The translations under genes and the position numbers were made by a program. The notes beneath the pieces are model-generated. The model did no database searches, was not told where the DNA came from, and was given only the letters and a program-made list of their open reading frames with translations. A DNA stretch of 18,759 bases, from NCBI GenBank assembly GCA_029851945.1, contig JARKUZ010000038.1:1-18759 (forward strand), given 5' to 3'. Numbering within the stretch: the stretch's first letter is position 1; every line of letters starts with the position of its first letter. Positions 1-8,325 of the stretch are shown piece after piece. The DNA comes from Terrisporobacter sp. (GTDB taxonomy: Bacteria > Bacillota_A > Clostridia > Peptostreptococcales > Peptostreptococcaceae).

Positions 1-1
1 T

Positions 2-613
2 GGACCTGATAAGGGATTCTATGGAGTTGCTATAGCAATGGCAGCAGGTTTAATTTTAGGATTTTTAGCAATGTTATTTGTAAAATTAGATCCAAAGGAT
101 ATGGAAGATGATAATTCTAATACAGATGGTTCACAAAATAGTGAAAATACATTAGTTAAGCAAGAAGTTATTTCAAGCCCATTAAAAGGAGAATTAACAG
201 AGCTAAAAAATGTTGAAGATGAAGCATTTGCTTGTGGTGCATTAGGTAAAGGTATAGCAATAATGCCAACAGAGGGGAAAGTTGTAGCTCCAGCAGATGG
301 AATACTTACAACAGTATTCCCAACAGGACACGCTATGGGAATTACAACTAATAATGGAGCAGAAATATTAATACATGTTGGTATGGATACTGTAAAATTA
401 GAAGGAAAACACTTCACATTAAAAGCTAAACAAGGAGACACAATTAAAAAAGGACAGATTTTAGTAGAGTTTGATATTAAAGCAATTGAAAAAGAAGGAT
501 ATTCTTTAATCACACCAGTAATAATAACAAACTCAGATAATTATTTAGATGTTGTAGAAATCGATAAAAAACAAATAGATTTTAAAGATGATTTATTAAC
601 AGTAGTAATATAG
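2..613 (+). CDS. PTS sugar transporter, EIIC C-terminus plus EIIA domain (5' end outside window)
   Basis: The frame is open from the window edge, so only the C-terminal 203 codons are visible. The first ~30 residues are hydrophobic and look like the last membrane segment of an EIIC domain. A charged, Ser/Asn-rich linker follows, then a complete EIIA domain of the glucose/beta-glucoside (Crr-like) type. The phosphoryl-accepting histidine lies in the IHVGMDT motif (His codon 374-376), and the partner histidine is in GHAMGI (codon 329-331). The domain closes with the family's KKGQILVEFD and ITPVIITN-type segments. In this family EIIA takes phosphate from HPr and passes it to EIIB for sugar uptake. 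Fused EIIC-EIIA suggests a BglP/SacP/TreP-like EIIBCA, but the substrate cannot be read from this fragment. Confidence 0.9.
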   Translation, partial: GPDKGFYGVAIAMAAGLILGFLAMLFVKLDPKDMEDDNSNTDGSQNSENTLVKQEVISSPLKGELTELKNVEDEAFACGALGKGIAIMPTEGKVVAPADGILTTVFPTGHAMGITTNNGAEILIHVGMDTVKLEGKHFTLKAKQGDTIKKGQILVEFDIKAIEKEGYSLITPVIITNSDNYLDVVEIDKKQIDFKDDLLTVVI

Positions 614-641
614 TTTAGTTTATAAAAATTATTGATTGTAT

Positions 642-676
642 ATATTATGAGTAGTTATAAATATTACTCATAATAT
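642..676 (+). other. Perfect 12-bp hairpin downstream of the PTS gene
   Basis: Positions 642-653 pair perfectly with 665-676 around an 11-nt loop. No U-run follows, so it does not look like an intrinsic terminator. It could be a 3'-UTR processing or stability hairpin. The stem is AT-rich and could be chance in such sequence. Confidence 0.3.
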
Positions 677-762
677 CTGGCATGAAATAAAATTTCAGTT
701 ATTAGTGAGAATATAGATGTAATTATAATATATTAGTATTAACACAGGTATTTGCTAATCAT

Positions 763-813
763 AGCACCTTAAAGTTACAGTATGAAGATTGTAACTTAAG
801 GTGTTATTTTTTT
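763..813 (+). terminator. Rho-independent terminator after the PTS gene
   Basis: The arms 763-778 and 791-805 pair over 15 bp with one bulged A (773) and a 12-nt loop, and T-rich sequence runs from 804 to 813. It lies 150 nt after the PTS stop codon. There is no matching A-run on the other side, so it acts mainly on rightward transcription. Confidence 0.8.
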
Positions 814-884
814 ATTCTTTAGGAAATTATATGAAGATTATATACAATTAAGTGATACGGTTTTACTATTAATATAAAAATATT

Positions 885-1985
885 TTATTTTTGAATTAGA
901 CGAATGATTCTATCATCATATACATAAGGATTTCCGCGACCATCTCTATTACTTGTTGCAATATAAATAGAACCATCCTTTCCTTGAACTACTTCACGCA
1001 AACGTCCATACTCATCTTTAAGCCATGATTCTATATTTTTTACTACTGTCCCATTACCATTTAATGATAAGGCAAGTAGTTGTTGGCCTCGAAGGGTTGC
1101 AACAAGCAATTTATCTTCCCACGGTCCTTGATTTACAAAGGCAATACCAGAGGGTGCCCATGTATCTTCATTACTGTGTATTAAAGGTTTTTGTACTAAA
1201 ATCTCAGTGGATTCTTCATCTCCTTGTACAAGAGGCCATCCATAATTAGCTCCTGGTTCTATTATATTTATTTCATCATGTGCTGTCTGACCATGTTCTG
1301 ATGAGTATAATATATTTTTTGAATTCCAAGCTAAGCCTTGGGGATTTCGATGACCTAAGCTATAAACAGGTGAGTTTGGAAATGGATTATCACTAGGAAT
1401 GCTACCATCTAATTCTATTCTAAGTATTTTTCCAGCAGTACTTGTTACATCTTGAGCTAACGGTGGGTTTTGTGCATCTCCTGTTGTTATATATAATTTC
1501 TGATCTGGACCTATTTTTATTCTTCCACCATTGTGAAATTGTGATCCAGGAATATTATCTATAAGAATTTTGTCAATGGACGCCTTATTATTCCTTTCAA
1601 TTAATCTAACAACACGGTTGTAAATTTTACTACCTTCCTCATAGGAATGCATAACATATAAATAATGGTTTTGTGAAAAATTAGGGTCTAATGCAATACC
1701 CATTAAGCCACCTTCTCCTTGACTTATAAATGGAGCTCCAAATGTGATGAGTGGTTGAGGATTTACCTTACCATCTTCTATAATTCTAATTGAGCCAGAT
1801 CTTTCTGTAAAATATATTTTGCCATCATTACTTATATCTATAGCCCAAGGTACATTTAAATTTTCAGCTATAACTTCTATTTCATAAGGAAATTGTCTTG
1901 AAGTTATTGATTTTACCTTTATATTATTCATATTATGATTATGAAATATGGTTTTGTTGAAAATATTAGAGATTATTTTTTTCAT
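885..1985 (-). CDS. GSDH/sorbosone-dehydrogenase family protein (PQQ-type sugar dehydrogenase fold)
   Basis: The 366-residue product matches the soluble aldose sugar dehydrogenase (YliI-like) beta-propeller family. It shows the NVPWAIDISNDGKIYFTER opening blade, the QGEGGLMGIALDPNF motif, the FHNGGRIKIGPDQKLYITTGD motif with the candidate catalytic His near residue 151, GHRNPQGLAW near 211-220, and the final GRLREVVQGKDGSIYIATSNRDGRG segment. Family members oxidise aldoses using PQQ. I chose the ATG at 1985 because GGAGG lies 8 nt upstream. A TTG at 2000 is in frame but includes that Shine-Dalgarno site. The N-terminus has no obvious signal peptide, and no PQQ synthesis gene is visible, so the real cofactor and substrate are open. 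The gene stands alone between a terminator and a divergent promoter region. Confidence 0.85.
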   Translation of the reverse strand: MKKIISNIFNKTIFHNHNMNNIKVKSITSRQFPYEIEVIAENLNVPWAIDISNDGKIYFTERSGSIRIIEDGKVNPQPLITFGAPFISQGEGGLMGIALDPNFSQNHYLYVMHSYEEGSKIYNRVVRLIERNNKASIDKILIDNIPGSQFHNGGRIKIGPDQKLYITTGDAQNPPLAQDVTSTAGKILRIELDGSIPSDNPFPNSPVYSLGHRNPQGLAWNSKNILYSSEHGQTAHDEINIIEPGANYGWPLVQGDEESTEILVQKPLIHSNEDTWAPSGIAFVNQGPWEDKLLVATLRGQQLLALSLNGNGTVVKNIESWLKDEYGRLREVVQGKDGSIYIATSNRDGRGNPYVYDDRIIRLIQK

Positions 1986-2087
1986 ATTCTTATCCTCCAA
2001 ATTTAAATGGATAATTTAATAAAAAGTGTAAAGTTTTAATTAAGAAATATTATTTACTTATAATACTATTCATTTAAAAATATAAAG

Positions 2088-2116
2088 ATACTATTTTGAC
2101 TATATTGATATTTCAA
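2088..2116 (-). promoter_or_regulatory. Candidate promoter of the sugar-dehydrogenase-like gene
   Basis: On the minus strand, TTGAAA (2116-2111) and TAGTAT (2093-2088) are separated by 17 nt, about 100 nt upstream of the start codon. This is a reasonable sigma-A match, but the region is AT-rich and other pairs are possible. Confidence 0.35.
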
Positions 2117-2189
2117 AAGTAAAATTAATAAATACAAAAAGAATAACGTATAAAAAGAAAGGAAAAATAAAAAAAGTTCGGAAAATCTA

Positions 2190-2218
2190 TTGTAAAAAAA
2201 TGGTCATACGTATATAAT
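2190..2218 (+). promoter_or_regulatory. Candidate promoter of the NCS2 permease gene
   Basis: TTGTAA (2190-2195), a 17-nt spacer and a consensus TATAAT (2213-2218) predict a start near 2225 and a leader of about 58 nt. A 7-bp hairpin (2235-2241 with 2258-2264) falls within that leader. The inverted pair AGTTCG (2175-2180) and CGAACT (2233-2238) flanks the promoter and could be an operator. Confidence 0.55.
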
Positions 2219-2283
2219 TGGAGATGAAAAGACGAACTATAATATAAAAATAAAAAATATAGTTATGATTAGGGGAGAATTTT

Positions 2284-3642
2284 ATGAACAAAAAAGTTAT
2301 TTATCAGTTAGATGGGAGACCTAGATTAAGTGAAGCCATACCATTAGGATTACAACATGTATTAGCTATGTTTGTGGGGAACGTTGCACCACTTATAATA
2401 ATTTCAAATGTACTAAATTTAGATGGGCAAACTCAAGCATTATTAATTCAATGTGCAATGTTTGTATCGGGAATAGTAACATTACTACAATGTTATCCAG
2501 TTGGTCCAGTAGGAGCAAAGCTTCCTATAGTCATGGGGACTAGTTTTGGTTTTGTACCAGCAGCTATAGCCATAGGTGTGAAATATGGTATAGATGGATT
2601 ACTAGGAGCTTGTTTAGTAGGTGCAGTTTCTGAGATTTTATTAGGAGGACTTATACTTAAGCGTATAAGAAAGTATTTCCCACCAGTAGTTACAGGTATA
2701 GTAGTTTTAACTATGGGTATTGCCCTTTTACCAACAGGGGTTACTTATTTTGCTGGTGGACAAGGAGCAGTTGATTTTGCTTCACCATCAAATTTATTAT
2801 TAGGTACAATTGTACTAATTACAGTTATATTTTTCAAACAATATACTAAAGGAATGCTTAGTATATCATCAATTCTTATTGGATTAGTAGTTGGGTATAT
2901 AGTAGCTATACCTATGGGTAAAATAGATTTTTCATCTTTATCACAAGCACCACTTTTATCTATGCCAGTGCCATTTAAATTAGGAATATCATTCCATCCA
3001 GATGCAATTATAGCTATGATATTTGTGTATCTTGTTTCAACTGTAGAAACTATAGGAAATATAACAGCAATAGCAAGTTCTGGACTTGGTCGTGATGCAA
3101 ATGAAAAAGAAATAATAGGTGGGGTACTTGCTGATGGTTTAGGTAGTTTTATAGCTGCTATATTTAATGTGTTACCTAACACTTCTTTTGGTCAAAATGT
3201 AGGAATAATATCTATGACAAAAATAGTTAATAGATTTGTCGTTGCAACAGGAGGATTTGTTTTAATCTTAGCAGGAATATTCCCTAAAGTAGGAGCACTT
3301 ATATCTTTAATGCCACCTAGTGTACTTGGAGGAGCTTCAATAGTTATGTTCTCTATGATAGTTGTAAGTGGTATAAGATTAATAACTAGTGAACCATTAA
3401 CTGAAAGAAATGCTATGGTAATTGCAGTATCATTAGGTCTTGGACTTGGAGTATCTTATGTTCCTGGATTCTTTGATTCTTTCCCAGAATCTATTCAATT
3501 AATATTTGGTGAATCTAAAACTGTATTACCTGCCATAATAGCATTAATACTTAACATAGTTTTACCTAAAGAAGATGCTATCTCACAAAATATTGATTTA
3601 TCTAATAATGATATATCATCAGAAAATTTAGCAGAAGCTTAG
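2284..3642 (+). CDS. NCS2-family purine/uracil permease
   Basis: The product is a 452-residue polytopic membrane protein of the nucleobase-ascorbate transporter (NCS2) family, the usual length for bacterial members. Diagnostic features are the QH pair in GLQHVLAMF (residues 24-25), the conserved Glu in VSTVETIGNI (E255), and the NAT signature QNVGIISMTK (304-313), which fits Q-N-x-G-x4-T-[RKG]. These proteins import xanthine, uric acid or uracil with protons. The start has AGGGGAG 6 nt upstream. The gene has its own promoter and is followed by a terminator, so it is probably transcribed apart from the hydroxylase operon downstream. Its position next to that operon suggests it imports a purine such as xanthine or urate. 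The exact substrate is inference. Confidence 0.92.
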   Translation: MNKKVIYQLDGRPRLSEAIPLGLQHVLAMFVGNVAPLIIISNVLNLDGQTQALLIQCAMFVSGIVTLLQCYPVGPVGAKLPIVMGTSFGFVPAAIAIGVKYGIDGLLGACLVGAVSEILLGGLILKRIRKYFPPVVTGIVVLTMGIALLPTGVTYFAGGQGAVDFASPSNLLLGTIVLITVIFFKQYTKGMLSISSILIGLVVGYIVAIPMGKIDFSSLSQAPLLSMPVPFKLGISFHPDAIIAMIFVYLVSTVETIGNITAIASSGLGRDANEKEIIGGVLADGLGSFIAAIFNVLPNTSFGQNVGIISMTKIVNRFVVATGGFVLILAGIFPKVGALISLMPPSVLGGASIVMFSMIVVSGIRLITSEPLTERNAMVIAVSLGLGLGVSYVPGFFDSFPESIQLIFGESKTVLPAIIALILNIVLPKEDAISQNIDLSNNDISSENLAEA

Positions 3643-3653
3643 ATAAAAATTAA

Positions 3654-3689
3654 ATATATATCTTGAATCATAGTAAGCAAGATATATAT
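3654..3689 (+). other. Perfect 12-bp AT-rich hairpin after the permease gene
   Basis: Positions 3654-3665 pair perfectly with 3678-3689 around a 12-nt loop, starting 11 nt after the stop codon. No U-run follows, so it may stabilise the mRNA 3' end, with termination occurring at the next hairpin. Confidence 0.4.
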
Positions 3690-3715
3690 CTTAAAATATA
3701 ATAAATTAAAAAATT

Positions 3716-3761
3716 ATGCATGTGTTAAACCTCTTATATAGTGTTTTAATACATGCATTTT
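3716..3761 (+). terminator. Probable terminator of the permease gene
   Basis: Arms 3716-3729 and 3745-3758 form a 14-bp stem with one G-U pair, followed by a short TTTT. It separates the permease from the hydroxylase operon promoter. The U-tract is short, so read-through is possible. Confidence 0.6.
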
Positions 3762-3831
3762 GTAAAGTAAAGAGATAATAGACATATTACTTAAAAAATA
3801 AAAAATATATCTAAAAAAAATTAAATAATAA

Positions 3832-3861
3832 TTGAAATATCTAATTATGGTATTCTATTAT
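3832..3861 (+). promoter_or_regulatory. Candidate promoter of the molybdenum hydroxylase operon
   Basis: TTGAAA (3832-3837), an 18-nt spacer and TATTAT (3856-3861) predict transcription from about 3868 and a leader of about 48 nt before the ATG at 3916. It is the only good promoter seen before the seven-gene run. Confidence 0.5.
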
Positions 3862-3915
3862 AGATTAAAAAATATTATAAAAAATGACAAAATATACTTT
3901 ATGGGAGGACGTATT

Positions 3916-4710
3916 ATGTTTACACTAATGGAATTAGTGCAACCTCAGTCACTTGAAGAAGCTTATGAAATACTTATGAAAAGAAAAAACAATGTAGTTA
4001 TAGGGGGAAGTGCTTTTTTAAGGATGGGTACAAAAAGAATAGGTACTGGTATAGATTTATCTAATTTAAATTTAAATCTTATAGAAGAAACTCCAGACTA
4101 TATAGAAATAGGTGCAATGACTACATTAAGAGATTTGGAAGTTAGTCCTATATTAAATAAATATTTTGATAGGGTTTTACCAAACGCAGTTAGAGATATA
4201 ATTGGTGTTCAATTTAGAAATATAGTTACAGTTGGGGGAAGTGTATTTTCTAAATATGGTTTTTCTGACTTAATAGTAGGTTTACTAGCTTTAGAAACAG
4301 AAGTAGAACTATATAATGGAGGAAGAATGCCATTAGAAGAATTTTTAAATAGAAAATATGAAAAAGACATATTAGTTAAATTATACATAAAGAAAAACAA
4401 TGCAAATGCTATATATAAATGTATGAGAAATTCAAGAAGTGATTATCCAATACTAAACTTAGCAGTATCAAAAGATGATAACAACTTTAAAATATGCGTA
4501 GGTGCTAGACCTCAAAGAGCTACAGTAGCAGTGAAGGCAAGTGAGTTTTTATCAAACAATCCAATAAATGAAGAAAATATAATAAAAGCAAGCGAAATAG
4601 CTTGTGAAGAATTGGTATTTGGTTCAAATATGAGAGCTAGCAAAGAATACAGAAAAGCTGTATGTAAATCATTAGTTAAAAATGCTTTAATGGAGGTATC
4701 ATCATGTTAA
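3916..4710 (+). CDS. xdhB: Molybdenum hydroxylase FAD-binding subunit
   Basis: The 264-residue protein resembles the FAD subunit of xanthine dehydrogenase and CO dehydrogenase (CoxM/XdhB type). The N-terminal half has the FAD-binding segment VVIGGSAFLRMGT and the second glycine motif VTVGGSVFSKYGFSDL. The C-terminal third fits the CO-dehydrogenase flavoprotein C-terminal domain. It passes electrons from the iron-sulfur subunit to an acceptor such as NAD+. I start it at ATG 3916 because GGGAGG lies 7 nt upstream. An in-frame TTG at 3832 would add 28 residues but coincides with the promoter -35. Its stop overlaps the next gene by 7 nt, indicating translational coupling. Confidence 0.92.
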   Translation: MFTLMELVQPQSLEEAYEILMKRKNNVVIGGSAFLRMGTKRIGTGIDLSNLNLNLIEETPDYIEIGAMTTLRDLEVSPILNKYFDRVLPNAVRDIIGVQFRNIVTVGGSVFSKYGFSDLIVGLLALETEVELYNGGRMPLEEFLNRKYEKDILVKLYIKKNNANAIYKCMRNSRSDYPILNLAVSKDDNNFKICVGARPQRATVAVKASEFLSNNPINEENIIKASEIACEELVFGSNMRASKEYRKAVCKSLVKNALMEVSSC

Positions 4711-5153
4711 TCACAATGAATGTAAATGGGAATAAAGTTGATATAGATGTGGCTGCTGACGAATATTTAGTAGATACATTAAGAAGAGTGGGAAATTTAA
4801 GTGTAAAAAGAGGTTGTGATACAGGATGTTGCGGACTATGTAGTGTATGGATAGATGGAAGACCAACATTATCATGTTCAACATTATCTGTAAGAGCTAA
4901 CAAGAAAAATATCACTACAATAGAAGGTTTACAAGAAGAAGCAAGTGAATTTGCTGAAATACTTGTAAAAGAAGGAGCAGAACAATGTGGATTCTGTTCA
5001 CCAGGATTTATAATGACAGTGATTGCAATGAAAAAAGAATTAGAAAATCCAACGGAAGAAGAAATGATACATTATTTAACTGGTAACCTATGTAGATGTA
5101 CAGGATATATGGGACAACTTAGAGCAATCAAGAAATATATGGGGGTAAAGTAA
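4704..5153 (+). CDS. Molybdenum hydroxylase [2Fe-2S] iron-sulfur subunit
   Basis: The 149-residue protein has the two-cluster architecture of this subunit. A plant-ferredoxin-like domain carries Cys38, Cys43, Cys46 and Cys58 (GCDTGCCGLCSVWIDG), and a helical [2Fe-2S] domain carries the CGFC pair (95 and 98) and CRC (130 and 132). It relays electrons from the molybdenum site to the FAD subunit. GGAGG lies 7 nt before the ATG, which sits inside the end of the FAD gene. Only 1 nt separates its stop from the next start. Naming is confusing in this family: E. coli calls this subunit XdhC, while the unrelated maturation protein at the end of this operon belongs to the XdhC/CoxI family, so I leave the symbol empty. 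Confidence 0.95.
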   Translation: MLITMNVNGNKVDIDVAADEYLVDTLRRVGNLSVKRGCDTGCCGLCSVWIDGRPTLSCSTLSVRANKKNITTIEGLQEEASEFAEILVKEGAEQCGFCSPGFIMTVIAMKKELENPTEEEMIHYLTGNLCRCTGYMGQLRAIKKYMGVK

Positions 5154-5154
5154 T

Positions 5155-7428
5155 ATGAATATAGTCGGTAAAGGCATAGCAAAAATAGATGGAATGTCAA
5201 TAGCTACTGGTAAGCCAGTATACACAGACGATTTAGCAGCTAAAGAAGCATTAGTAATAAAAATACTAAGAAGTCCTCATCCATATGCAACTATAGAAGA
5301 AATAGATACAAAAAGAGCGTTAATGGTACCTGGGGTAGAATGTGTATTAACATACAAAGATGTACCAAATAATAAATTTACATTAGCAGGACAATCATAC
5401 CCAGAGCCATCTCCTTATGATAGATTAATACTTGACAAAACAGTAAGATATGTGGGAGATGAAGTAGCAATAATAGCAGCTAAAGATGAAAAAACTGCTG
5501 TGAAAGCTATGAAAATGATAAAAGTTAAGTATAATGTATTAACACCAGTATTAGACATGGAAAAAGCTATAGACAATGAAAATATAGTACATACAGAAGA
5601 TGTACATTGCAACTTTGATATAGGAATGGAAAGAGAAAGAAATATAGTTTCTAAACATTTATATGAAAAAGGAAATGTGGAAGAAGAATTATCAAAATGT
5701 GATGTAGTTGTGGAAGATACATACTATACACAAGCACAATCTCACGGAATGATGGAAACTTACAGAGCTTATAATTATCTAGATCATATGGGAAGATTAG
5801 TAGTAGTAAGTTCTACACAAATACCTTTCCATGTAAGAAGACATTTAGCAAGAGCTCTAGATATACCATCAAGTAAAATAAGAGTTATAAAACCAAGAAT
5901 AGGTGGCGGTTTTGGTGGAAAGCAAACTGCATGTGTTGAAATATTCTCTGCATTAGTTACTTTAAAAACTGGCAAACCAGCTAAAATAATATACGATAGA
6001 AAAGAAACTTTCACATGTACAACTAGTAGACATGCTATGAAATTAAATGTAAAAGTTGGAGCAGATAAAGATGGTACTATAAGAGTTATAGATATAAATG
6101 CTCTATCAGATACAGGTGCATATGGAGAACATGCTTCTACTACTTTTGGTTTAGTAGGAGAAAAAACTATGCCTATGTATGGAAAATTAAAAGCTGCTAG
6201 ATTTATGGGAAATGTAGTATACACTAATAAAACACCAGCAGGAGCATTTAGAGGATACGGAGCTACTCAAGGATGTTTTGCCGTAGAAGCTACTATAAAT
6301 AAACTAGCAGCTAAATTAAATATAGATCCAGTAGAAGTTAGATTAAAGAGTATAATAAAAGAAGGAGAAGTATCTCCAGCTTATGATAAGCACTTAAACA
6401 GTGTGGCATTAGATAGATGTATAAATAAAGGTAAAGAACTTATAAAATGGGATGAAAAATATCCATGTAAAGAAATTTCACCTACTAAAGTAAGAAGTGT
6501 TGGTATGGCTCTTACTATGCAAGGTTCTGGTATAGCTGGAATTGACACTGCATCTATAGAAATAAAATTAAATGATGATGGTAACTATACTCTACTTACT
6601 GGTTCTACAGATATGGGTACAGGTAGTGATACTATACTTGCTCAAATGTGTGCAGAAGTCTTAGAAACTACAATGGACAAAATCGTAGTAAACTCAGCAG
6701 ATACAGACTCTTCACCATATGATCCAGGTTCTTATGCATCAAGTACTACTTATGTAACAGGTATGGCAGTAGTAAAAGCTGCAACAGAACTTAAGGATAA
6801 AATAATAAGCCTTGGAGCAGAGAGATTAGGACTTGCTAAAGAAGCTGTTGAATTTGATGGAGAATATGTAAAATCAGTAGAAGAAGATAAATCTATATCA
6901 GTATTTGATTTAGCTGTGGATGTAACTGTAGGACCTAATAAAAATCAATTAGTAGGATATGCTACTCACGGAAGTCCAGTTTCACCACCACCATTTATAG
7001 CAGGATTTGTAGAAACTGAAATAGATAAAGAAACTGGTAAAGTTGATATTGTAGATTATGTTGCTGTAGTTGACTGTGGTACAGTTATAAATAAAAACTT
7101 AGCAAAAATACAAGTAGAAGGCGGAATAGTTCAAGGTATAGGTATGGCATTATATGAAGATGTGGTATATGGCGAAAGAGGAGACTTAGCATCTAATACA
7201 TTTATGCAATATAAGATACCTACTAGAAAAGATGTGGGTAATATAATAGTTGATTTTGAAGAAAGTTATGAGCCAACAGGTCCATTTGGAGCAAAATCTG
7301 TAGGTGAGGTTGTTGTTAATACAGCATGTCCTGCTATAGAAAATGCTATATACAATGGTCTTGGAATAAATCTAAATACTTTACCTATGACACCAGAAAA
7401 AGTATTCATGGCTATGATTAATAAATAA
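5155..7428 (+). CDS. xdhA: Molybdenum-binding catalytic subunit, probable selenium-dependent xanthine/purine hydroxylase
   Basis: The 757-residue protein is a complete large subunit of the xanthine dehydrogenase family. The N-terminal a/b hammerhead domain (about 1-130) is followed by the cofactor-binding region with GGGFGGK (250-256), AFRGYG (364-369), a GTGSDT motif, and the catalytic Glu in SVGEVV (E718). It hydroxylates an N-heterocycle at the molybdopterin site. Linkage to yqeB and yqeC points to the selenium-dependent subgroup, in which a labile selenium sits on the molybdenum. That selenium is not selenocysteine, and the gene has no in-frame TGA. Xanthine is the likely substrate given the neighbouring NCS2 permease, but purine or nicotinate hydroxylation cannot be excluded. 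Confidence 0.9.
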   Translation: MNIVGKGIAKIDGMSIATGKPVYTDDLAAKEALVIKILRSPHPYATIEEIDTKRALMVPGVECVLTYKDVPNNKFTLAGQSYPEPSPYDRLILDKTVRYVGDEVAIIAAKDEKTAVKAMKMIKVKYNVLTPVLDMEKAIDNENIVHTEDVHCNFDIGMERERNIVSKHLYEKGNVEEELSKCDVVVEDTYYTQAQSHGMMETYRAYNYLDHMGRLVVVSSTQIPFHVRRHLARALDIPSSKIRVIKPRIGGGFGGKQTACVEIFSALVTLKTGKPAKIIYDRKETFTCTTSRHAMKLNVKVGADKDGTIRVIDINALSDTGAYGEHASTTFGLVGEKTMPMYGKLKAARFMGNVVYTNKTPAGAFRGYGATQGCFAVEATINKLAAKLNIDPVEVRLKSIIKEGEVSPAYDKHLNSVALDRCINKGKELIKWDEKYPCKEISPTKVRSVGMALTMQGSGIAGIDTASIEIKLNDDGNYTLLTGSTDMGTGSDTILAQMCAEVLETTMDKIVVNSADTDSSPYDPGSYASSTTYVTGMAVVKAATELKDKIISLGAERLGLAKEAVEFDGEYVKSVEEDKSISVFDLAVDVTVGPNKNQLVGYATHGSPVSPPPFIAGFVETEIDKETGKVDIVDYVAVVDCGTVINKNLAKIQVEGGIVQGIGMALYEDVVYGERGDLASNTFMQYKIPTRKDVGNIIVDFEESYEPTGPFGAKSVGEVVVNTACPAIENAIYNGLGINLNTLPMTPEKVFMAMINK

Positions 7429-7437
7429 TTGTAAATT

Positions 7438-8304
7438 ATGAATAAAAATTTAATTGATACTTTTAATATAAAAAATAAAGATATAATAACAATAGTGGGA
7501 GCAGGGGGTAAAACATCTTTGATGTTCTCTGCTTCTTCTTTATTTAGAAAAGACTATAAGGTGCTAGTAACTACGACAACTCACATATATGTACCAGATA
7601 AAAATCTTTACGATGAAATGATTATGCTAAGTGATATAAAGGATGATAAGGTAAGTCGAGAAAATCAGAAGTATAATAATGAAAATTGTAATAACGAAAA
7701 TCATAATAATGAAAAGTATAGTGACATAATCAAAAATAATAAAAATGGAGTATATGTTATAGGAAATTATATAGTAAACAATTCTAATTTAAATACCAGT
7801 AATTGTAACATAGACGGCTCAAAGGTAAATCTTCCTAAAATAAAAGGTTTAACTTTTAACCAATTAGATAAAATAACACCTTATTTTGATATAGTAATAA
7901 TAGAAGGTGATGGTTCAAAAGAAAAACCTCTTAAAGGTTGGAGAGACTTGGAGCCTGTTGTATATAATAAAACTACAAAAACTATAGGGGTAGTAGATAT
8001 TAGTTCAGTAGGTTTATATATTAATGAAGAAAACATTCATAGATTGGATAAATTTTTAGAGATTATTAATGAAGATTCACAAAATACTGTGAATTTAACA
8101 CATATTAAGAATATGATTTTAAATAAAAATGGGCTATTTAAGATTTATAAAGGAGAGAAAATTTTATTTATAAATAAAGTTGAAAATATTAATAATGAAA
8201 TACATGCTCTAAATCTTATAAAAAATATAAAAAATGAAAATCCATCATACATAGATAAGTTTATATATGGAAGTGTTTTTAAAAATAAATTTATAGAAGA
8301 ATAA
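7438..8304 (+). CDS. yqeC: Selenium-dependent molybdenum hydroxylase accessory protein YqeC
   Basis: The 288-residue product fits the YqeC family. It has a P-loop-like start (TIVGAGGKTSLMF, about residues 18-30), the VLVTTTTHIY strand, and the central DIVIIEGDGSKEKPLKGW motif. The family is found with selenium-dependent molybdenum hydroxylases and is thought to act in cofactor maturation; its exact reaction is not established. An Asn-rich stretch at about residues 75-105 replaces a normally short loop and includes a 15-nt tandem repeat. No convincing Shine-Dalgarno precedes the ATG. It starts 9 nt after the molybdenum subunit's stop and may depend on coupling. Confidence 0.88.
   Translation: MNKNLIDTFNIKNKDIITIVGAGGKTSLMFSASSLFRKDYKVLVTTTTHIYVPDKNLYDEMIMLSDIKDDKVSRENQKYNNENCNNENHNNEKYSDIIKNNKNGVYVIGNYIVNNSNLNTSNCNIDGSKVNLPKIKGLTFNQLDKITPYFDIVIIEGDGSKEKPLKGWRDLEPVVYNKTTKTIGVVDISSVGLYINEENIHRLDKFLEIINEDSQNTVNLTHIKNMILNKNGLFKIYKGEKILFINKVENINNEIHALNLIKNIKNENPSYIDKFIYGSVFKNKFIEE
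7672..7716 (+). repeat. Three tandem 15-nt units inside yqeC
   Basis: Three in-frame 15-nt units (7672-7686, 7687-7701, 7702-7716) encode YNNEN, CNNEN and HNNEK. They differ at a few positions. The array lies in a probable surface loop between the P-loop region and the conserved EGDGSK motif and could expand or contract without a frameshift. Confidence 0.65.
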
Positions 8305-8325
8305 ATTCATAAAAGGATGATAAAT

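Noticed and set aside
1986..2000. TTG start at 2000 for the sugar-dehydrogenase-like gene
   Set aside because: This start would contain the GGAGG that serves the ATG at 1985.
2175..2264. Possible riboswitch upstream of the NCS2 permease (AGTTCG/CGAACT stem competing with the 2235-2264 hairpin)
   Set aside because: The sequence does not fit the purine riboswitch core, and the best promoter (2190-2218) places the first stem arm upstream of the transcription start.
3832..3915. Extended start at TTG 3832 for the FAD subunit
   Set aside because: The extra 28 residues do not resemble the family, no Shine-Dalgarno precedes the TTG, and the site matches a -35 box. ATG 3916 has GGGAGG at good spacing.
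5784..6224. Minus-strand open frame inside the molybdenum subunit gene, and similar antisense frames elsewhere
   Set aside because: They lie opposite well-supported conserved genes, lack start signals and look like no known family.
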